A stretch of DNA of 64,000 nt from Rhizobium ruizarguesonis (GTDB lineage Bacteria; Pseudomonadota; Alphaproteobacteria; Rhizobiales; Rhizobiaceae): positions 39,366-103,365 of the forward strand of contig NZ_PQIG01000076.1 in assembly GCF_012349115.1 (NCBI RefSeq), read 5' to 3'. The notes beneath the pieces were generated by a model that was given only the letters and a program-made list of their open reading frames with translations, had not been told where the DNA came from and did no database searches. Below, piece by piece: positions 17,271 through 26,433 of the stretch (positions within the stretch are counted from its first letter, which is position 1; each line of letters opens with the position of its first letter). Both the position numbers and the translations under genes were made by a program.

Positions 17271-17370
17271 AAGCATGTCGCGCAAAACTGTGCAGCTGCG
17301 GTACCGACATGCGTAAATGTAAAAATCTAAAGCGCGAAGAGCGTTTCTGAAAGATCGCGACGCGCTTTAG
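17271..17370 (+). repeat. Dispersed intergenic repeat family B, copy 1
   Basis: It starts AGCATGTCGCGCAAAACTGT, has a palindromic partner CGACATGC, then CTAAAGCGCGAAGAGCG and ends CGCGACGCGCTTTAG. The 5' part pairs GCATGTCG with CGACATGC and the 3' part pairs CTAAAGCGCG with CGCGCTTTAG. Copies occur at 31721-31823, 31918-32020 and (diverged) 36553-36656. Confidence 0.8.
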
Positions 17371-17480
17371 AACACCCGAAGTGCGCGGAGATCGCGGTTT
17401 GCAGCGAGAAAATCGAGACGGGCGACGGCGGCAAGCAGCGTCATTGCAATCAAGCAGGAACCCAATCCGAGAACAATCAT
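17367..17480 (-). CDS. Candidate 37-residue membrane peptide
   Basis: On the minus strand an ATG at 17480 opens a 37-codon frame ending at 17367. AAGGA lies 7-8 nt before the ATG. The product begins MIVLGLGSCLIAMTLLAAVA, one hydrophobic helix, followed by a basic tail (RLDFLAANRDLRALRVF). Codon choice looks like that of neighbouring genes. The stop codon falls inside the family-B repeat. No family is recognised. The frame may be fortuitous, but the SD, the helix and the codon bias together make it worth noting. Confidence 0.4.
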   Translation of the reverse strand: MIVLGLGSCLIAMTLLAAVARLDFLAANRDLRALRVF

Positions 17481-17910
17481 TGCTCTGTCCTTGTCGACGT
17501 CATGTCTTGGTTATCGACCGGCATATAACACGGAGCTTGCGTGTGCCTTGTAGCAGCCGTGCAACTCCGCAGCAGTATTTGTTGTGAACGGCCTTGAATT
17601 GCTTCAAAAGCCTGCACCGCGAAAGGCTTATTAACCTTCAAGCAAGGAATTAACCATAAACATTGGTTTACACGTCGGAATGGGAAGATGCACTCGTTCC
17701 CACCAGGCATGACGCCGTCCCGCCGTACCGGGTTGATCCGGTATCCATCTCTTCAGACAGCTCCGAAACATAGCTGATCAGGGGGCTCGATCCGCCGGTT
17801 GTAACCGGTGGTGAGGACCGTCTCAACGCTTCGCGTTCAACGGATGCTGCGCAAGTTTTTGGCCGGGCGTTCGCCCGGAAAGTGGTTGGGGACAGGCGTT
17901 GAGGCAGGAC
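17481..17910 (+). promoter_or_regulatory. Upstream region of the chemotaxis operon
   Basis: 430 bp without a convincing gene. The middle is AT-rich (about 17,585-17,690). AGCAAG at 17640-17645 is followed nine bases later by ATAAAC, a weaker match to the CGCAAG-N9-CTA element seen before other flagellar operons. That would place a start about 240 bp before the MCP gene. The long leader 17,700-17,910 has no clear reading frame. Confidence 0.4.
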
Positions 17911-19545
17911 ATGCCATCAGATCAGGCTCGTGGCGCGCAGGCAGGCAGCTTGCGCGACCGTCTGCGCTTTGCCGGTCTCGATGCCGACCAGTGCGAGCTG
18001 GTGCGCCGCAACCGGCCGGCCCTCGAAGCACATCTGAAGGCAGGCCTCAGGGATCTCTTCCACAGGTTCCAGTCATTCCCCGACGCCTCGCGCAATTTCG
18101 AGAGCGAGCGCCAGGTCGAGCGCCTGCACGATCTGCAGTCCTCGCATTGGGACGTGCTGACGGATGCGCGGTTCGACAGCCTCTATGCCGAGCGCGTCAA
18201 GGTTCTCTCCGATACTGAAAGCAAGATGGGCCTCGACCCGCGCTGGCACGTGGCCGGCCATGGCGTCATGCTGGAACATGTCGTTTCCGGCCTTGCCGAG
18301 CAGATCGCCGGCCGTCCGCTGCTGCCGTCGGCCAAACGCCGCACCCGCGAAATCTCCGATCTGATGACAGCGATCATCCGCATCGTCATGGTCGATGTGG
18401 AAATTGCCGTCTCGCTCCGCTTCAATGCGCTGCGCGCCGGGGAGCAGCGCGCGCTCGCCGACCAGCGCGCCGACAACGAGGCCGAGATCGCCCGGATCTT
18501 CGGCGATGTCATCGAAGGCCTGTCCGCACGCGACCTGACGCGACGCGCGCCTGTCGACGGCGATGGCGCCTATGGCGGGATCGCCGTCGCGCTGAACGGT
18601 GCGTTGGATGGCCTCCAGGCCGAGTTCACCGCCATTACCGAGCGCACGGTCAAGGCCGAAGCGGCGACGGGCTCGCTTGCCGGTCTGTCGCGGCAGTTTG
18701 CTGGCACGGCTTCTGGCCAGGCCGACCGGCTGCAGCTTTCCGCCGCGGCCCTTGCCGGCATCGCCGGTAGCGTCCGCGATGGCGCCGCCGACAGCCGCGC
18801 TGCCGAACAGGCGGCCGCCACGACGCGCGCTGCGGTCGAGGAAAGCGGCGAGGTCGTCGGCCGCGCGATCAGCGCCATGGCCGATATCGAGCAGTCGGCC
18901 GAAAAGATCGGCCAGATCATCGGTGCGATCGACGAGATCGCCTTCCAGACCAATCTCCTGGCGCTGAATGCCGGCATCGAAGCTGCTCGCGCCGGCGATT
19001 CCGGCCGCGGTTTTGCCGTCGTCGCCCAGGAAGTCCGCGCCCTTGCCCAGCGCTCGGCCGAAGCCGCCCGCGAGATCAAGACGCTGGTGACGACGACCAA
19101 GGCGCAGGTCGATGCCGGCGTGCAGATGGTCGGCCGCACACAGAATTCGATCGGCAGCATCGTACGTCAGGTCACCGACATCAACGCCGCCATCGCCGGC
19201 ATCGCCACCCGAACCGGCGAACATGCCGCAAGCCTCGACAGCGTGACATCAGACGTCAAGGGCCTGGGTGGCGAGGTGGCGGACAGTGCCGGCCTTGCGG
19301 AGCGTTCGGCTGAAGGCGCCGACCACCTCCACACCGTCATTCTCGAGCTCGGCCAGACGATTCGCGAATTCCGCATCGCCCGGGAAAACGCGACTGCCGG
19401 GCGCCCTGCGCCGGTTCGCGTGACGCCGCCGCGCGCCATCGAGGTCGCCGCCCGTCCGGCACTCACCGAGGACGGATACGAAAATGACGATTTTGGCCTT
19501 CCGCAGCCCTTCGCAAGCGTCGGAGGTGGGCGGAATGTTTACTAA
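17911..19545 (+). CDS. icpA: Soluble globin-coupled methyl-accepting chemotaxis protein (IcpA-like)
   Basis: A 544-residue cytoplasmic receptor with no membrane helix. Residues 15-170 are a globin-coupled-sensor domain, recognisable by the F-helix pattern [11 protein letters not shown] near residue 106. Residues 195-250 look like a HAMP segment. Residues 255-500 are the MCP signalling hairpin with its canonical tip ([20 protein letters not shown]), which docks CheA and CheW. In the sensor domain the position of the proximal haem His seems to be Glu103, so haem binding is doubtful. It is the first gene of the che operon, as is icpA in Sinorhizobium meliloti. ATG 17911 is chosen over a TTG at 17899. 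No C-terminal CheR-tethering pentapeptide is present. Confidence 0.9.
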   Translation: MPSDQARGAQAGSLRDRLRFAGLDADQCELVRRNRPALEAHLKAGLRDLFHRFQSFPDASRNFESERQVERLHDLQSSHWDVLTDARFDSLYAERVKVLSDTESKMGLDPRWHVAGHGVMLEHVVSGLAEQIAGRPLLPSAKRRTREISDLMTAIIRIVMVDVEIAVSLRFNALRAGEQRALADQRADNEAEIARIFGDVIEGLSARDLTRRAPVDGDGAYGGIAVALNGALDGLQAEFTAITERTVKAEAATGSLAGLSRQFAGTASGQADRLQLSAAALAGIAGSVRDGAADSRAAEQAAATTRAAVEESGEVVGRAISAMADIEQSAEKIGQIIGAIDEIAFQTNLLALNAGIEAARAGDSGRGFAVVAQEVRALAQRSAEAAREIKTLVTTTKAQVDAGVQMVGRTQNSIGSIVRQVTDINAAIAGIATRTGEHAASLDSVTSDVKGLGGEVADSAGLAERSAEGADHLHTVILELGQTIREFRIARENATAGRPAPVRVTPPRAIEVAARPALTEDGYENDDFGLPQPFASVGGGRNVY

Positions 19546-19608
19546 CCTATCGGATGATCGCCTCAGCTCGTCTTCTCGGGCCGGGGATAAGGGGACAAGG
19601 AAAAGCTG

Positions 19609-19905
19609 ATGGCAGCAAAGAAGAGTGGCAAGACGCTGGATTTGACAGCGGTGCTCGACCTCAACGAGGCTTCCGCCTTGCGCGATAAACTCCTCTCTCT
19701 CCGGGGTAGCGGTCTTTCGATAGACGCTTCCGGCGTTGAACGGATCGGTGCTCTTTGCGCCCAGGTTCTGATGTCCGCCGAGAAGACCTGGGAGCAGGAC
19801 AAGCAGCCGTTCACCTTCTCCAAGGTGTCCGACGCATTTCAGAAAACCATGCAGCTGGTTGGCGTCAATATTGACCACCTGCTTGCCAAGGAGATTCGGC
19901 AATGA
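19609..19905 (+). CDS. cheS: STAS-domain chemotaxis protein CheS
   Basis: A 98-residue single STAS domain: alternating strands and helices with LDLTAVLDLNEASALRDKLL and the ISD-like central strand (LSIDASGVERIGALCAQVL). The residue often phosphorylated in anti-anti-sigma STAS proteins is replaced by Gly/Ala-type residues in GVERIGAL. In S. meliloti the gene at this position, CheS, binds CheA and speeds drainage of phosphate to CheY1. It overlaps cheY1 by 4 bp. The role here is inferred from synteny and size. Confidence 0.85.
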   Translation: MAAKKSGKTLDLTAVLDLNEASALRDKLLSLRGSGLSIDASGVERIGALCAQVLMSAEKTWEQDKQPFTFSKVSDAFQKTMQLVGVNIDHLLAKEIRQ

Positions 19906-20267
19906 AGAAAAAAGTGCTGACCGTGGATGATTCCCGCACCATCCGAAACATGCTTCTCGTGACGCTGAACAATGCCGGCTTCGAGACGATCCAGGCGGAA
20001 GACGGCATCGAGGGCCTCGAGGTTCTCGAAGAGTCCAATCCTGACGTCATCGTGACCGACATCAACATGCCGCGCCTCGATGGTTTCGGCTTCATCGAAG
20101 GTGTTCGCCGCAACGAGAAATATCGGGCGATCCCGATCCTGGTTCTGACCACCGAAAGCGACGCGGAAAAGAAGAACCGTGCCCGCCAGGCCGGTGCCAC
20201 GGGCTGGATCGTCAAGCCTTTTGACCCGGCCAAGCTGATCGATGCCATTGAGCGTGTAACCGCTTAA
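19902..20267 (+). CDS. cheY1: Chemotaxis response regulator CheY1
   Basis: A 121-residue CheY with Asp9-Asp10, phospho-Asp53 (VTDINMP), Thr82-Thr83 and Lys104 (VKPFDP). By analogy with S. meliloti this CheY, placed before cheA, is the phosphate sink that competes with CheY2 for phosphoryl groups from CheA. ATG overlaps the end of the STAS gene, so the two are translationally coupled, in line with a joint function. Confidence 0.95.
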   Translation: MKKKVLTVDDSRTIRNMLLVTLNNAGFETIQAEDGIEGLEVLEESNPDVIVTDINMPRLDGFGFIEGVRRNEKYRAIPILVLTTESDAEKKNRARQAGATGWIVKPFDPAKLIDAIERVTA

Positions 20268-20284
20268 ACCCAGGATTTGCTCCT

Positions 20285-22561
20285 ATGGATATGAACGAAA
20301 TCAAAGAGATCTTTTTCCAGGAGTGCGAGGAACAGCTCGCCGAGCTGGAATCCGGTCTTCTGAAAATGAATGATGGCGATCGCGATCCGGAAACCGTCAA
20401 TGCGGTGTTCCGTGCCGTGCATTCGATCAAGGGTGGCGCCGGCGCCTTCGGCCTTGACGATCTGGTGGCCTTCGCCCATGTCTTCGAGACCACTCTCGAT
20501 TGCGTTCGATCCAACAAGCTTGAGCCGAACCAGGATGTCCTGAAGGTGATGCTGAAGTCGGCCGACGTGCTCGCCGACCTGACGAACGCTGCGCGCGACG
20601 GCGGCAGTGTCGATGAAAGCCGCAGCCGCGGCCTCGTCAAGGAGCTCGAGGCGCTGGCCAACGGTGAGATGCCGTCTCCCTCGGCCTCAGTCGAGGCGCC
20701 TGCGCCGAGGGCCGCCGCAAAGCCCGCTCCGGCGCCGACCCCCAAGCCGACGGACGACAGCGGCTTCCAGCCAGTCCCCTTTTCCTTCGACGATTTCGGC
20801 GGCGAGGGCGATGCGGGCGACATGCCGACCTATGAAGTCATCTTCAAGCCGCGCTACGAACTCTATTCCAAGGGCAATGACGCCACCCTGCTGCTGCGTG
20901 ACCTCTCGCGCCTCGGTGAAATGACGATCTATTGCAACACGGATGACCTGCCGGGCCTCGAGGAACTCGATCCGGAAGGCGCTTATTTCTTCTGGAACGT
21001 CACGATCAAGACGGACAAGGGCGAGGACGCCATTCGCACCGTCTTCGAATTCGCCGAGTGGGATTGCGAACTGACGGTGAAGCCGGTCGAAGAAGCAAGG
21101 GCCGACGCGACCAGCAACGACGAACTGCCGATGGTGCCGGTTCCCTTCGATCTGTCGATCCTGGACGAAACGGGCGCAACGGAAGAGGTTTCCGCCTCAG
21201 ACGCGCGCGCCGAAGAGACCGCCGCCGCCGTTGCCGCCGCGGAGACCGCCTCCAACGTCACGCAGATGGTCGCCGCCCGCGTCGAGAAGAAGGAATCGGC
21301 CGCCGCCGCAGCGGCCGCAGCAAGTGCTGCCGCCCAGAACAATGCCGCTGGCGCCGGCCAGACGATCCGCGTCGATCTCGACCGTGTCGACCGCCTGATC
21401 AACCTCGTCGGCGAATTGGTCATCAACCAGGCGATGCTGTCGCAGAGCGTCATCGAGAACGACACGACCGGCACCTCCTCGATCAATATGGGCCTCGAGG
21501 AGCTGCAGCAGCTCACCCGCGAGATCCAGGACTCGGTCATGGCGATCCGCGCGCAGCCGGTAAAGCCGGTCTTCCAGCGCATGTCGCGTATCGTCCGCGA
21601 AATCGCCGATATGACCGGCAAGTCGATCCGCCTGATCACCGAAGGTGAAAACACCGAAGTCGACAAGACGGTCATCGACAAGCTGGCCGAGCCGCTGACC
21701 CACATGATCCGCAACGCCGTCGACCACGGCATCGAAACGCCCGAAAAGCGTGCCGCCGCCGGCAAGAACACCGAAGGCACGGTCCGCCTGACCGCCAAGC
21801 ATCGTTCGGGACGCATCCTGATCGAGCTTGCCGACGACGGCGCCGGCATCAACCGCGAGAAGGTCCGCCAGAAGGCGATCGACAACGACCTTATCCCGGC
21901 CGATTCCAACCTGTCGGACGAGGAAATCGACAACCTGATCTTCCTGCCGGGCTTCTCGACGGCCGACAAGATCTCCGACATCTCCGGCCGCGGCGTCGGC
22001 ATGGACGTCGTCAAACGTTCGATCCAGGCGCTCGGCGGCCGCATCAACATCACCTCGAAGCCGGGTCACGGCTCGGTCTTCACCATGAGCCTGCCGCTGA
22101 CGCTCGCCGTCCTTGACGGCATGGTGGTCACCGTCGCCGGCCAGACGCTGGTCGTGCCGCTGACCGCGATCGTCGAAACCCTGCAGCCGGAAGCTGCCGC
22201 GATCCACTCCTTCGGTGCCAACCACCGGCTGATCTCGATCCGCAACAGCTTCTGCCCGCTGGTCGACGTCGGCCGCATCCTGAACTTCCGCGCCACCCAG
22301 GCCAATCCGGTGGAGGGCGTGGCGCTTCTGGTGGAATCCGAAGGCGGCGGCCAGCGCGCTCTGATGGTCGATGCCATCCAGGGTCAGCGCCAGGTGGTCA
22401 TCAAGAGCCTGGAAGCGAACTACACCCATGTGCCGGGCATTGCCGCCGCCACCATTCTCGGTGACGGCCGCGTCGCTCTCATCCTCGATGTCGATGCGGT
22501 TGTCGGCGCTTCGCGCGGCCAGTCGCTCAAAGCGGAAATGTCGCTAGCAGCGGTGGGATAA
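20285..22561 (+). CDS. cheA: Chemotaxis histidine kinase CheA
   Basis: A 758-residue kinase with all CheA domains. P1 (residues 1-105) has phospho-acceptor His46 in [14 protein letters not shown]2 (about 180-270) binds CheY/CheB. A long Ala-rich linker (about 300-355, many consecutive Ala codons) leads to the P3 dimerisation domain. P4 is the ATPase with [19 protein letters not shown] and [10 protein letters not shown]5 (about 615-750) is CheW-like. It is the central kinase of the signalling array and donates phosphate to CheY1, CheY2 and CheB. The Ala-rich linker is longer than in enteric CheA. Confidence 0.97.
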   Translation: MDMNEIKEIFFQECEEQLAELESGLLKMNDGDRDPETVNAVFRAVHSIKGGAGAFGLDDLVAFAHVFETTLDCVRSNKLEPNQDVLKVMLKSADVLADLTNAARDGGSVDESRSRGLVKELEALANGEMPSPSASVEAPAPRAAAKPAPAPTPKPTDDSGFQPVPFSFDDFGGEGDAGDMPTYEVIFKPRYELYSKGNDATLLLRDLSRLGEMTIYCNTDDLPGLEELDPEGAYFFWNVTIKTDKGEDAIRTVFEFAEWDCELTVKPVEEARADATSNDELPMVPVPFDLSILDETGATEEVSASDARAEETAAAVAAAETASNVTQMVAARVEKKESAAAAAAAASAAAQNNAAGAGQTIRVDLDRVDRLINLVGELVINQAMLSQSVIENDTTGTSSINMGLEELQQLTREIQDSVMAIRAQPVKPVFQRMSRIVREIADMTGKSIRLITEGENTEVDKTVIDKLAEPLTHMIRNAVDHGIETPEKRAAAGKNTEGTVRLTAKHRSGRILIELADDGAGINREKVRQKAIDNDLIPADSNLSDEEIDNLIFLPGFSTADKISDISGRGVGMDVVKRSIQALGGRINITSKPGHGSVFTMSLPLTLAVLDGMVVTVAGQTLVVPLTAIVETLQPEAAAIHSFGANHRLISIRNSFCPLVDVGRILNFRATQANPVEGVALLVESEGGGQRALMVDAIQGQRQVVIKSLEANYTHVPGIAAATILGDGRVALILDVDAVVGASRGQSLKAEMSLAAVG

Positions 22562-22565
22562 GGGA

Positions 22566-23033
22566 ATGTCGTACACTGTAAAAAATCTGAACGAGGGGGA
22601 TCGCGAGTTGATCGCGTTCCGCATCGGGGATCAGGAATTTTGCGTGAACATCATGTCGGTTCGCGAAATCCGGGGCTGGACCCCGGCGACCGCGATGCCG
22701 CATTCGCCGACCTATATGCTGGGTGTCATCAACCTGCGCGGCGCGGTGCTGCCGATCATCGATCTTGCGGCCCGGCTCGGCATGAAGCCGGCCGATCCGA
22801 CCGCCCGTCATGTCATTATCGTCGCCCAGGTCCGGCGTAAAGTCGTCGGCCTCCTGGTCGACGCCGTTTCCGATATCCTGACGGTGACCGACGAAACCAT
22901 CCAGCCGACGCCCGAAATCTCCTCCGAGCTCGAGCGTCAATTTGCCCGCGGCGTTCTCGCGATCGAGAAGCGCATGATCTGCCTGATCGAACTCGAATCC
23001 CTCTTTCCAGAGACCGAAAGCGAAGCCGCATGA
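22566..23033 (+). CDS. cheW: Chemotaxis coupling protein CheW
   Basis: A 155-residue CheW consisting of the two SH3-like subdomains, with [21 protein letters not shown] and the [17 protein letters not shown] motif that contacts receptors. It links CheA P5 to chemoreceptors in the array. Four bases separate it from cheA and its last codons overlap cheR by 4 bp, so expression is coupled. Confidence 0.96.
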   Translation: MSYTVKNLNEGDRELIAFRIGDQEFCVNIMSVREIRGWTPATAMPHSPTYMLGVINLRGAVLPIIDLAARLGMKPADPTARHVIIVAQVRRKVVGLLVDAVSDILTVTDETIQPTPEISSELERQFARGVLAIEKRMICLIELESLFPETESEAA

Positions 23034-23938
23034 GTGTAATGGGCGCAAAAGATCAGAGACAGGGATCCGACGAGGTCCTGGCGAGCGGAGAATATCCGCT
23101 GACGCGCCGCGACCTCACGGAGATCGCCGCAATGATCTATTCGGATGCCGGCATCTTCCTCAACGAGACGAAGGCGTCGCTCGTCTATTCGCGTCTTTCG
23201 AAACATATCCGCAATCTCGGTCTGTCCGGCTTTCGGGAATATTGCGACCTCGTCGCTTCGCCGGCGGGTGCTGCGCCGCGCCGGGAGATGCTTTCGCACC
23301 TGACCACCAATTTTACCCGCTTCTTCCGCGAGAACCACCATTTCGACCACCTGCGCGACCATGTCCTGCCGGAACTTCTGCAGCGGGCGAGATCGGGCGG
23401 CAGAGTGCGCATCTGGTCGGCCGCCTCCTCCGATGGGCAGGAACCCTATTCGATCGCGCTGACGGTGCTGTCGCTGATGCCGAATGTCGCGGACTACGAC
23501 TTCAAGATCCTGGCAACCGACATCGACCCGAAGATCCTCGCGATCGCCCGGGCCGGCGCCTATGACGAGAGCGCGCTCGAAACCGTGTCGCCGGCCATGC
23601 GCAAGCAATGGTTCAGCGAAGTCGAGGTTCAGGGGCGAAGGAAATTCCAGGTCGACGACCGCGTCAAGCGGCTGATCACCTACAACGAGCTGAACCTGAT
23701 GGCGCAATGGCCGTTCAAGGGCAAGTTCGACGTCATCTTCTGCCGCAACGTCGTCATCTATTTCGACGAGCCGACGCAGATGAAGATCTGGCAGCGTTTC
23801 GCCGGCCTGTTGCCGGAAGGCGGTCACCTCTATATCGGCCATTCCGAGCGTGTTTCGGGTGAGGCAAAACACGTCTTCGACAATATCGGCATCACGACCT
23901 ATCGCTATACGGCCAAAGGTCTCGGGAGGAAGGCATGA
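23030..23938 (+). CDS. cheR: Chemoreceptor methyltransferase CheR
   Basis: A 302-residue S-adenosylmethionine-dependent methyltransferase that methylates glutamates in MCPs for adaptation. It has the N-terminal helical subdomain ([18 protein letters not shown]), the SAM-binding glycine region ([17 protein letters not shown]), the acidic ILATDID strand and the [10 protein letters not shown] motif. No TPR extension. ATG overlaps cheW; its end overlaps cheB by 4 bp. Confidence 0.96.
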   Translation: MSVMGAKDQRQGSDEVLASGEYPLTRRDLTEIAAMIYSDAGIFLNETKASLVYSRLSKHIRNLGLSGFREYCDLVASPAGAAPRREMLSHLTTNFTRFFRENHHFDHLRDHVLPELLQRARSGGRVRIWSAASSDGQEPYSIALTVLSLMPNVADYDFKILATDIDPKILAIARAGAYDESALETVSPAMRKQWFSEVEVQGRRKFQVDDRVKRLITYNELNLMAQWPFKGKFDVIFCRNVVIYFDEPTQMKIWQRFAGLLPEGGHLYIGHSERVSGEAKHVFDNIGITTYRYTAKGLGRKA

Positions 23939-24975
23939 GCGCTCCGGCAAGGGTTCTCGTTGTTGACGACTCCCCGACGATGCGGGGCCTGATCACCGCT
24001 GTGCTGAGTTCCGACCCCGAGGTCAACGTCATCGGCCAGGCCGGCGACGCGTTGGAGGCGCGCGAGGCAATCAAGCGGCTGAATCCCGACGTCCTGACGC
24101 TCGACATCGAGATGCCGAACATGAATGGTCTCGATTTTCTCGAAAAGATCATGACGCTGCGTCCGATGCCGGTGATCATGGTATCCACAATGACCCATCG
24201 CGGCGCCGAGGCGACGCTTGCGGCGCTGGAGATCGGCGCGTTCGACTGCGTCGGTAAGCCGGGGCCGGGCGAACTCAGGCCCTTCGGCGACCTCGCCGAG
24301 AAGGTCAAGGCCGCCGCGCGCACGCAACGCCAGTATTCCCAGCCTGTTGCCGCCGTGCCACCGCCCTCGGTCGCCGATTTCCGCGTCGGCCGCAAGATCG
24401 TCGCGATCGGCTCGTCGACCGGCGGCGTCGAGGCGCTGATTGCCGTGCTGCAGAAATTCCCGGCGAATTGCCCGCCGACCGTCATCACCCAGCATATGCC
24501 GCCGACCTTCACCAAGAGCTTCGCCGAACGGCTGAACCGCCTCTGTGCGCCGGTGGTGCAGGAAGCGACCGATGGTGCCCGTCTCGAAATCGGCAAGATC
24601 TATCTGGCGCCCGGCGGCGAGCGTCATCTGCAGGTCAGTGGTGCCTCGGCGCCGTGCTGCCGTCTCATTGATCGGGCGCCGGTCAACGGTCACCGCCCCT
24701 CGGTGGACGTACTTTTCGATTCGGTCGCGGAACTGGCGGGCCGCAACGCTGTCGGCGTGATTTTGACCGGCATGGGCCGCGATGGCGCCGCTGGATTGTT
24801 GAAAATGCGCCACGCCGGCGCCAGAACGCTCGGCCAGAACGAAAAAACCTGTGTCGTTTACGGAATGCCAAGGGTTGCTCACGAACTTGGCGCCGTTGAG
24901 CAGCAGCTTCCGCTGTCTGCCATCGGTGAAGAAATATTGAAAATGACAGCCGCCCGAAAGGAAGGGACCGAATAA
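23935..24975 (+). CDS. cheB: Chemotaxis protein-glutamate methylesterase CheB
   Basis: A 346-residue enzyme. Residues 6-125 are a receiver with Asp57 (LTLDIEMP) phosphorylated by CheA. Residues 155-340 are the methylesterase/deamidase with the catalytic Ser in AIGSSTGG, His in ITQHMP and Asp in TGMGRDG. It removes methyl groups from receptors as negative feedback. It ends directly before cheY2 (start at the next base). Confidence 0.97.
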   Translation: MSAPARVLVVDDSPTMRGLITAVLSSDPEVNVIGQAGDALEAREAIKRLNPDVLTLDIEMPNMNGLDFLEKIMTLRPMPVIMVSTMTHRGAEATLAALEIGAFDCVGKPGPGELRPFGDLAEKVKAAARTQRQYSQPVAAVPPPSVADFRVGRKIVAIGSSTGGVEALIAVLQKFPANCPPTVITQHMPPTFTKSFAERLNRLCAPVVQEATDGARLEIGKIYLAPGGERHLQVSGASAPCCRLIDRAPVNGHRPSVDVLFDSVAELAGRNAVGVILTGMGRDGAAGLLKMRHAGARTLGQNEKTCVVYGMPRVAHELGAVEQQLPLSAIGEEILKMTAARKEGTE

Positions 24976-25365
24976 ATGTCGATCGCGGAGAAAATCAAAG
25001 TTCTGATCGTCGATGATCAGGTAACGAGCCGGTTGCTGCTCAGCGATGCGCTGACCCAGCTCGGTTTCAAGCAGATCACGTCGGCCGGCGACGGCGAGCA
25101 GGGCATGAAGATCATGGCCGAGCAGCCGCACCACCTGGTGATCTCGGATTTCAACATGCCGAAGATGGATGGCATCGGCTTCCTTCAGGCCGTGCGCACC
25201 AACCCGAACACCAAGAAGGCGGCCTTCATCATCCTCACCGCCCAGGGCGACCGCGCACTGGTGCAGAAGGCGGCCCAGCTCGGCGCCAACAACGTGCTCG
25301 CCAAGCCGTTCACGATCGAGAAGATGAAAGCGGCCATCGAAGCCGTGTTTGGAGCCCTGAAATGA
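24976..25365 (+). CDS. cheY2: Chemotaxis response regulator CheY2
   Basis: A 129-residue CheY with Asp13-Asp14, phospho-Asp58 (VISDFNMP), the Thr in ILTAQ and Lys in LAKPFT. By analogy with S. meliloti it is the CheY that binds the motor and slows its one-way rotation. It is more like motor-binding CheY than CheY1 is by its position between cheB and cheD. Its stop overlaps the cheD start (4 bp). Confidence 0.95.
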   Translation: MSIAEKIKVLIVDDQVTSRLLLSDALTQLGFKQITSAGDGEQGMKIMAEQPHHLVISDFNMPKMDGIGFLQAVRTNPNTKKAAFIILTAQGDRALVQKAAQLGANNVLAKPFTIEKMKAAIEAVFGALK

Positions 25366-25916
25366 TCACTGAGGGGGCAGCCCGCCGCGTGCATATCATT
25401 CAGGGCGAGTACAAGGTTCTGAACGATCCGAATGCGGTCCTCTCGACCATTCTCGGTTCGTGCGTGGCTGCGTGCCTCAGAGATCCTGTCGCCGGTGTCG
25501 GCGGCATGAACCACTTTTTGCTGCCCGGTTCGGCGACGTCGCCGACATCAGGTGGCGATGCCACGCGGTACGGCGTGCATCTGATGGAACTGCTGATCAA
25601 CGGTCTCCTGAAGCAGGGCGCCCGGCGCGACCGGCTGGAGGCAAAGATCTTCGGCGGCGCGAAGACGATCTCGACATTCTCCAATGTCGGTGAGCAGAAC
25701 GCGGCCTTCGCCGTGCAGTTCCTGAGGGATGAAGGCATTCCGGTGGTCGGTTCCAGCACCGGCGGAGAGCATGGACGCAAGCTTGAATATTGGCCGGTCT
25801 CCGGTCGTGCCCGGCAATACCCCCTGACCGGCGCCGAAACGCAGAGAACCGTCGCTCTCGAGCAGCGCCCCGCCGCTCCGCAGAAGCCCGTCGAAACCAG
25901 TATCGAATTTTTTTGA
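25362..25916 (+). CDS. cheD: Chemoreceptor glutamine deamidase CheD
   Basis: A 184-residue CheD. The catalytic Cys is in [12 protein letters not shown] and the catalytic His in [10 protein letters not shown], followed by the conserved [14 protein letters not shown] region. It deamidates receptor glutamines to make methylation sites and may also act with the CheY system. The tail (about residues 150-184) is Pro/Gln-rich and probably flexible. Confidence 0.95.
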   Translation: MITEGAARRVHIIQGEYKVLNDPNAVLSTILGSCVAACLRDPVAGVGGMNHFLLPGSATSPTSGGDATRYGVHLMELLINGLLKQGARRDRLEAKIFGGAKTISTFSNVGEQNAAFAVQFLRDEGIPVVGSSTGGEHGRKLEYWPVSGRARQYPLTGAETQRTVALEQRPAAPQKPVETSIEFF

Positions 25917-25932
25917 TGGCGAGGATTTTCAT

Positions 25933-26322
25933 ATGACATTTAACCCGGTGATGGAGCCGCCTGCGCCTGTCGAAGCGCTGAGCGACATCCTGATGCGCAT
26001 CGTGTCCGAACTGCACGATGTCGCCTACCTCATCGAGCGCATCGAGCCGCAGCTTCTCGAAATCGGCGGCGCCGAAATCCTGAATTCGCCGGATGCCATG
26101 AAGGTCATGCAGGGCATTGATCTGGCCGTGCAGAAATCGCGCGGCCTTGCCGAATTTATCGATACCATCACCGGCGAAATCCCGCACGGCTGGGCAGTCG
26201 ACGTCGCAACCGCGCTCAGCCTCGTCAAGTTGGCAGAGATGCAGAAGGCATTGGGCGGCGCCACACGCCACGGCCATTCCCAGCCATTGAGCAAGGCAGC
26301 CGGCGACTTCGATTTCTTCTAG
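25933..26322 (+). CDS. cheT: Small chemotaxis-operon protein CheT (Orf10-like)
   Basis: A 129-residue, mostly helical protein with no annotated domain I recognise. Its place between cheD and fliF matches orf10/cheT of S. meliloti, where it belongs to the che operon. The sequence has a helix pattern (VSELHDVAYLIERIEPQLLEI, ALSLVKLAEMQKAL) and an acidic/aromatic end (GDFDFF). It is reminiscent of CheZ-like helical hairpins, including a short C-terminal FDFF peptide, but this likeness is only pattern-based. AGGA precedes the ATG. Confidence 0.75.
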   Translation: MTFNPVMEPPAPVEALSDILMRIVSELHDVAYLIERIEPQLLEIGGAEILNSPDAMKVMQGIDLAVQKSRGLAEFIDTITGEIPHGWAVDVATALSLVKLAEMQKALGGATRHGHSQPLSKAAGDFDFF

Positions 26323-26359
26323 GGTCTTTTCGGCCCGCACGCGCTTCACGAAACGCTCG

Positions 26360-26380
26360 CACAAGTTTCGCCGACTATTC
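26360..26380 (+). promoter_or_regulatory. CGCAAG-N9-CTA element upstream of fliF
   Basis: CACAAG at 26360-26365 (one mismatch to CGCAAG), nine bases, then CTATTC at 26375-26380, 54 bp before the fliF ATG. It matches five other flagellar upstream sites in this window. Function as a class II promoter is inference; it would let fliF be expressed apart from the che operon. Confidence 0.5.
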
Positions 26381-26433
26381 GTCAGATGAGGCAATAAGCC
26401 TGCTTTGTCTTTGACGGATCGTGCGAGAACAGA

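Noticed and set aside
21197..22429. 410-codon open frame on the minus strand
   Set aside because: Antisense to cheA P3-P5, low-complexity shadow.
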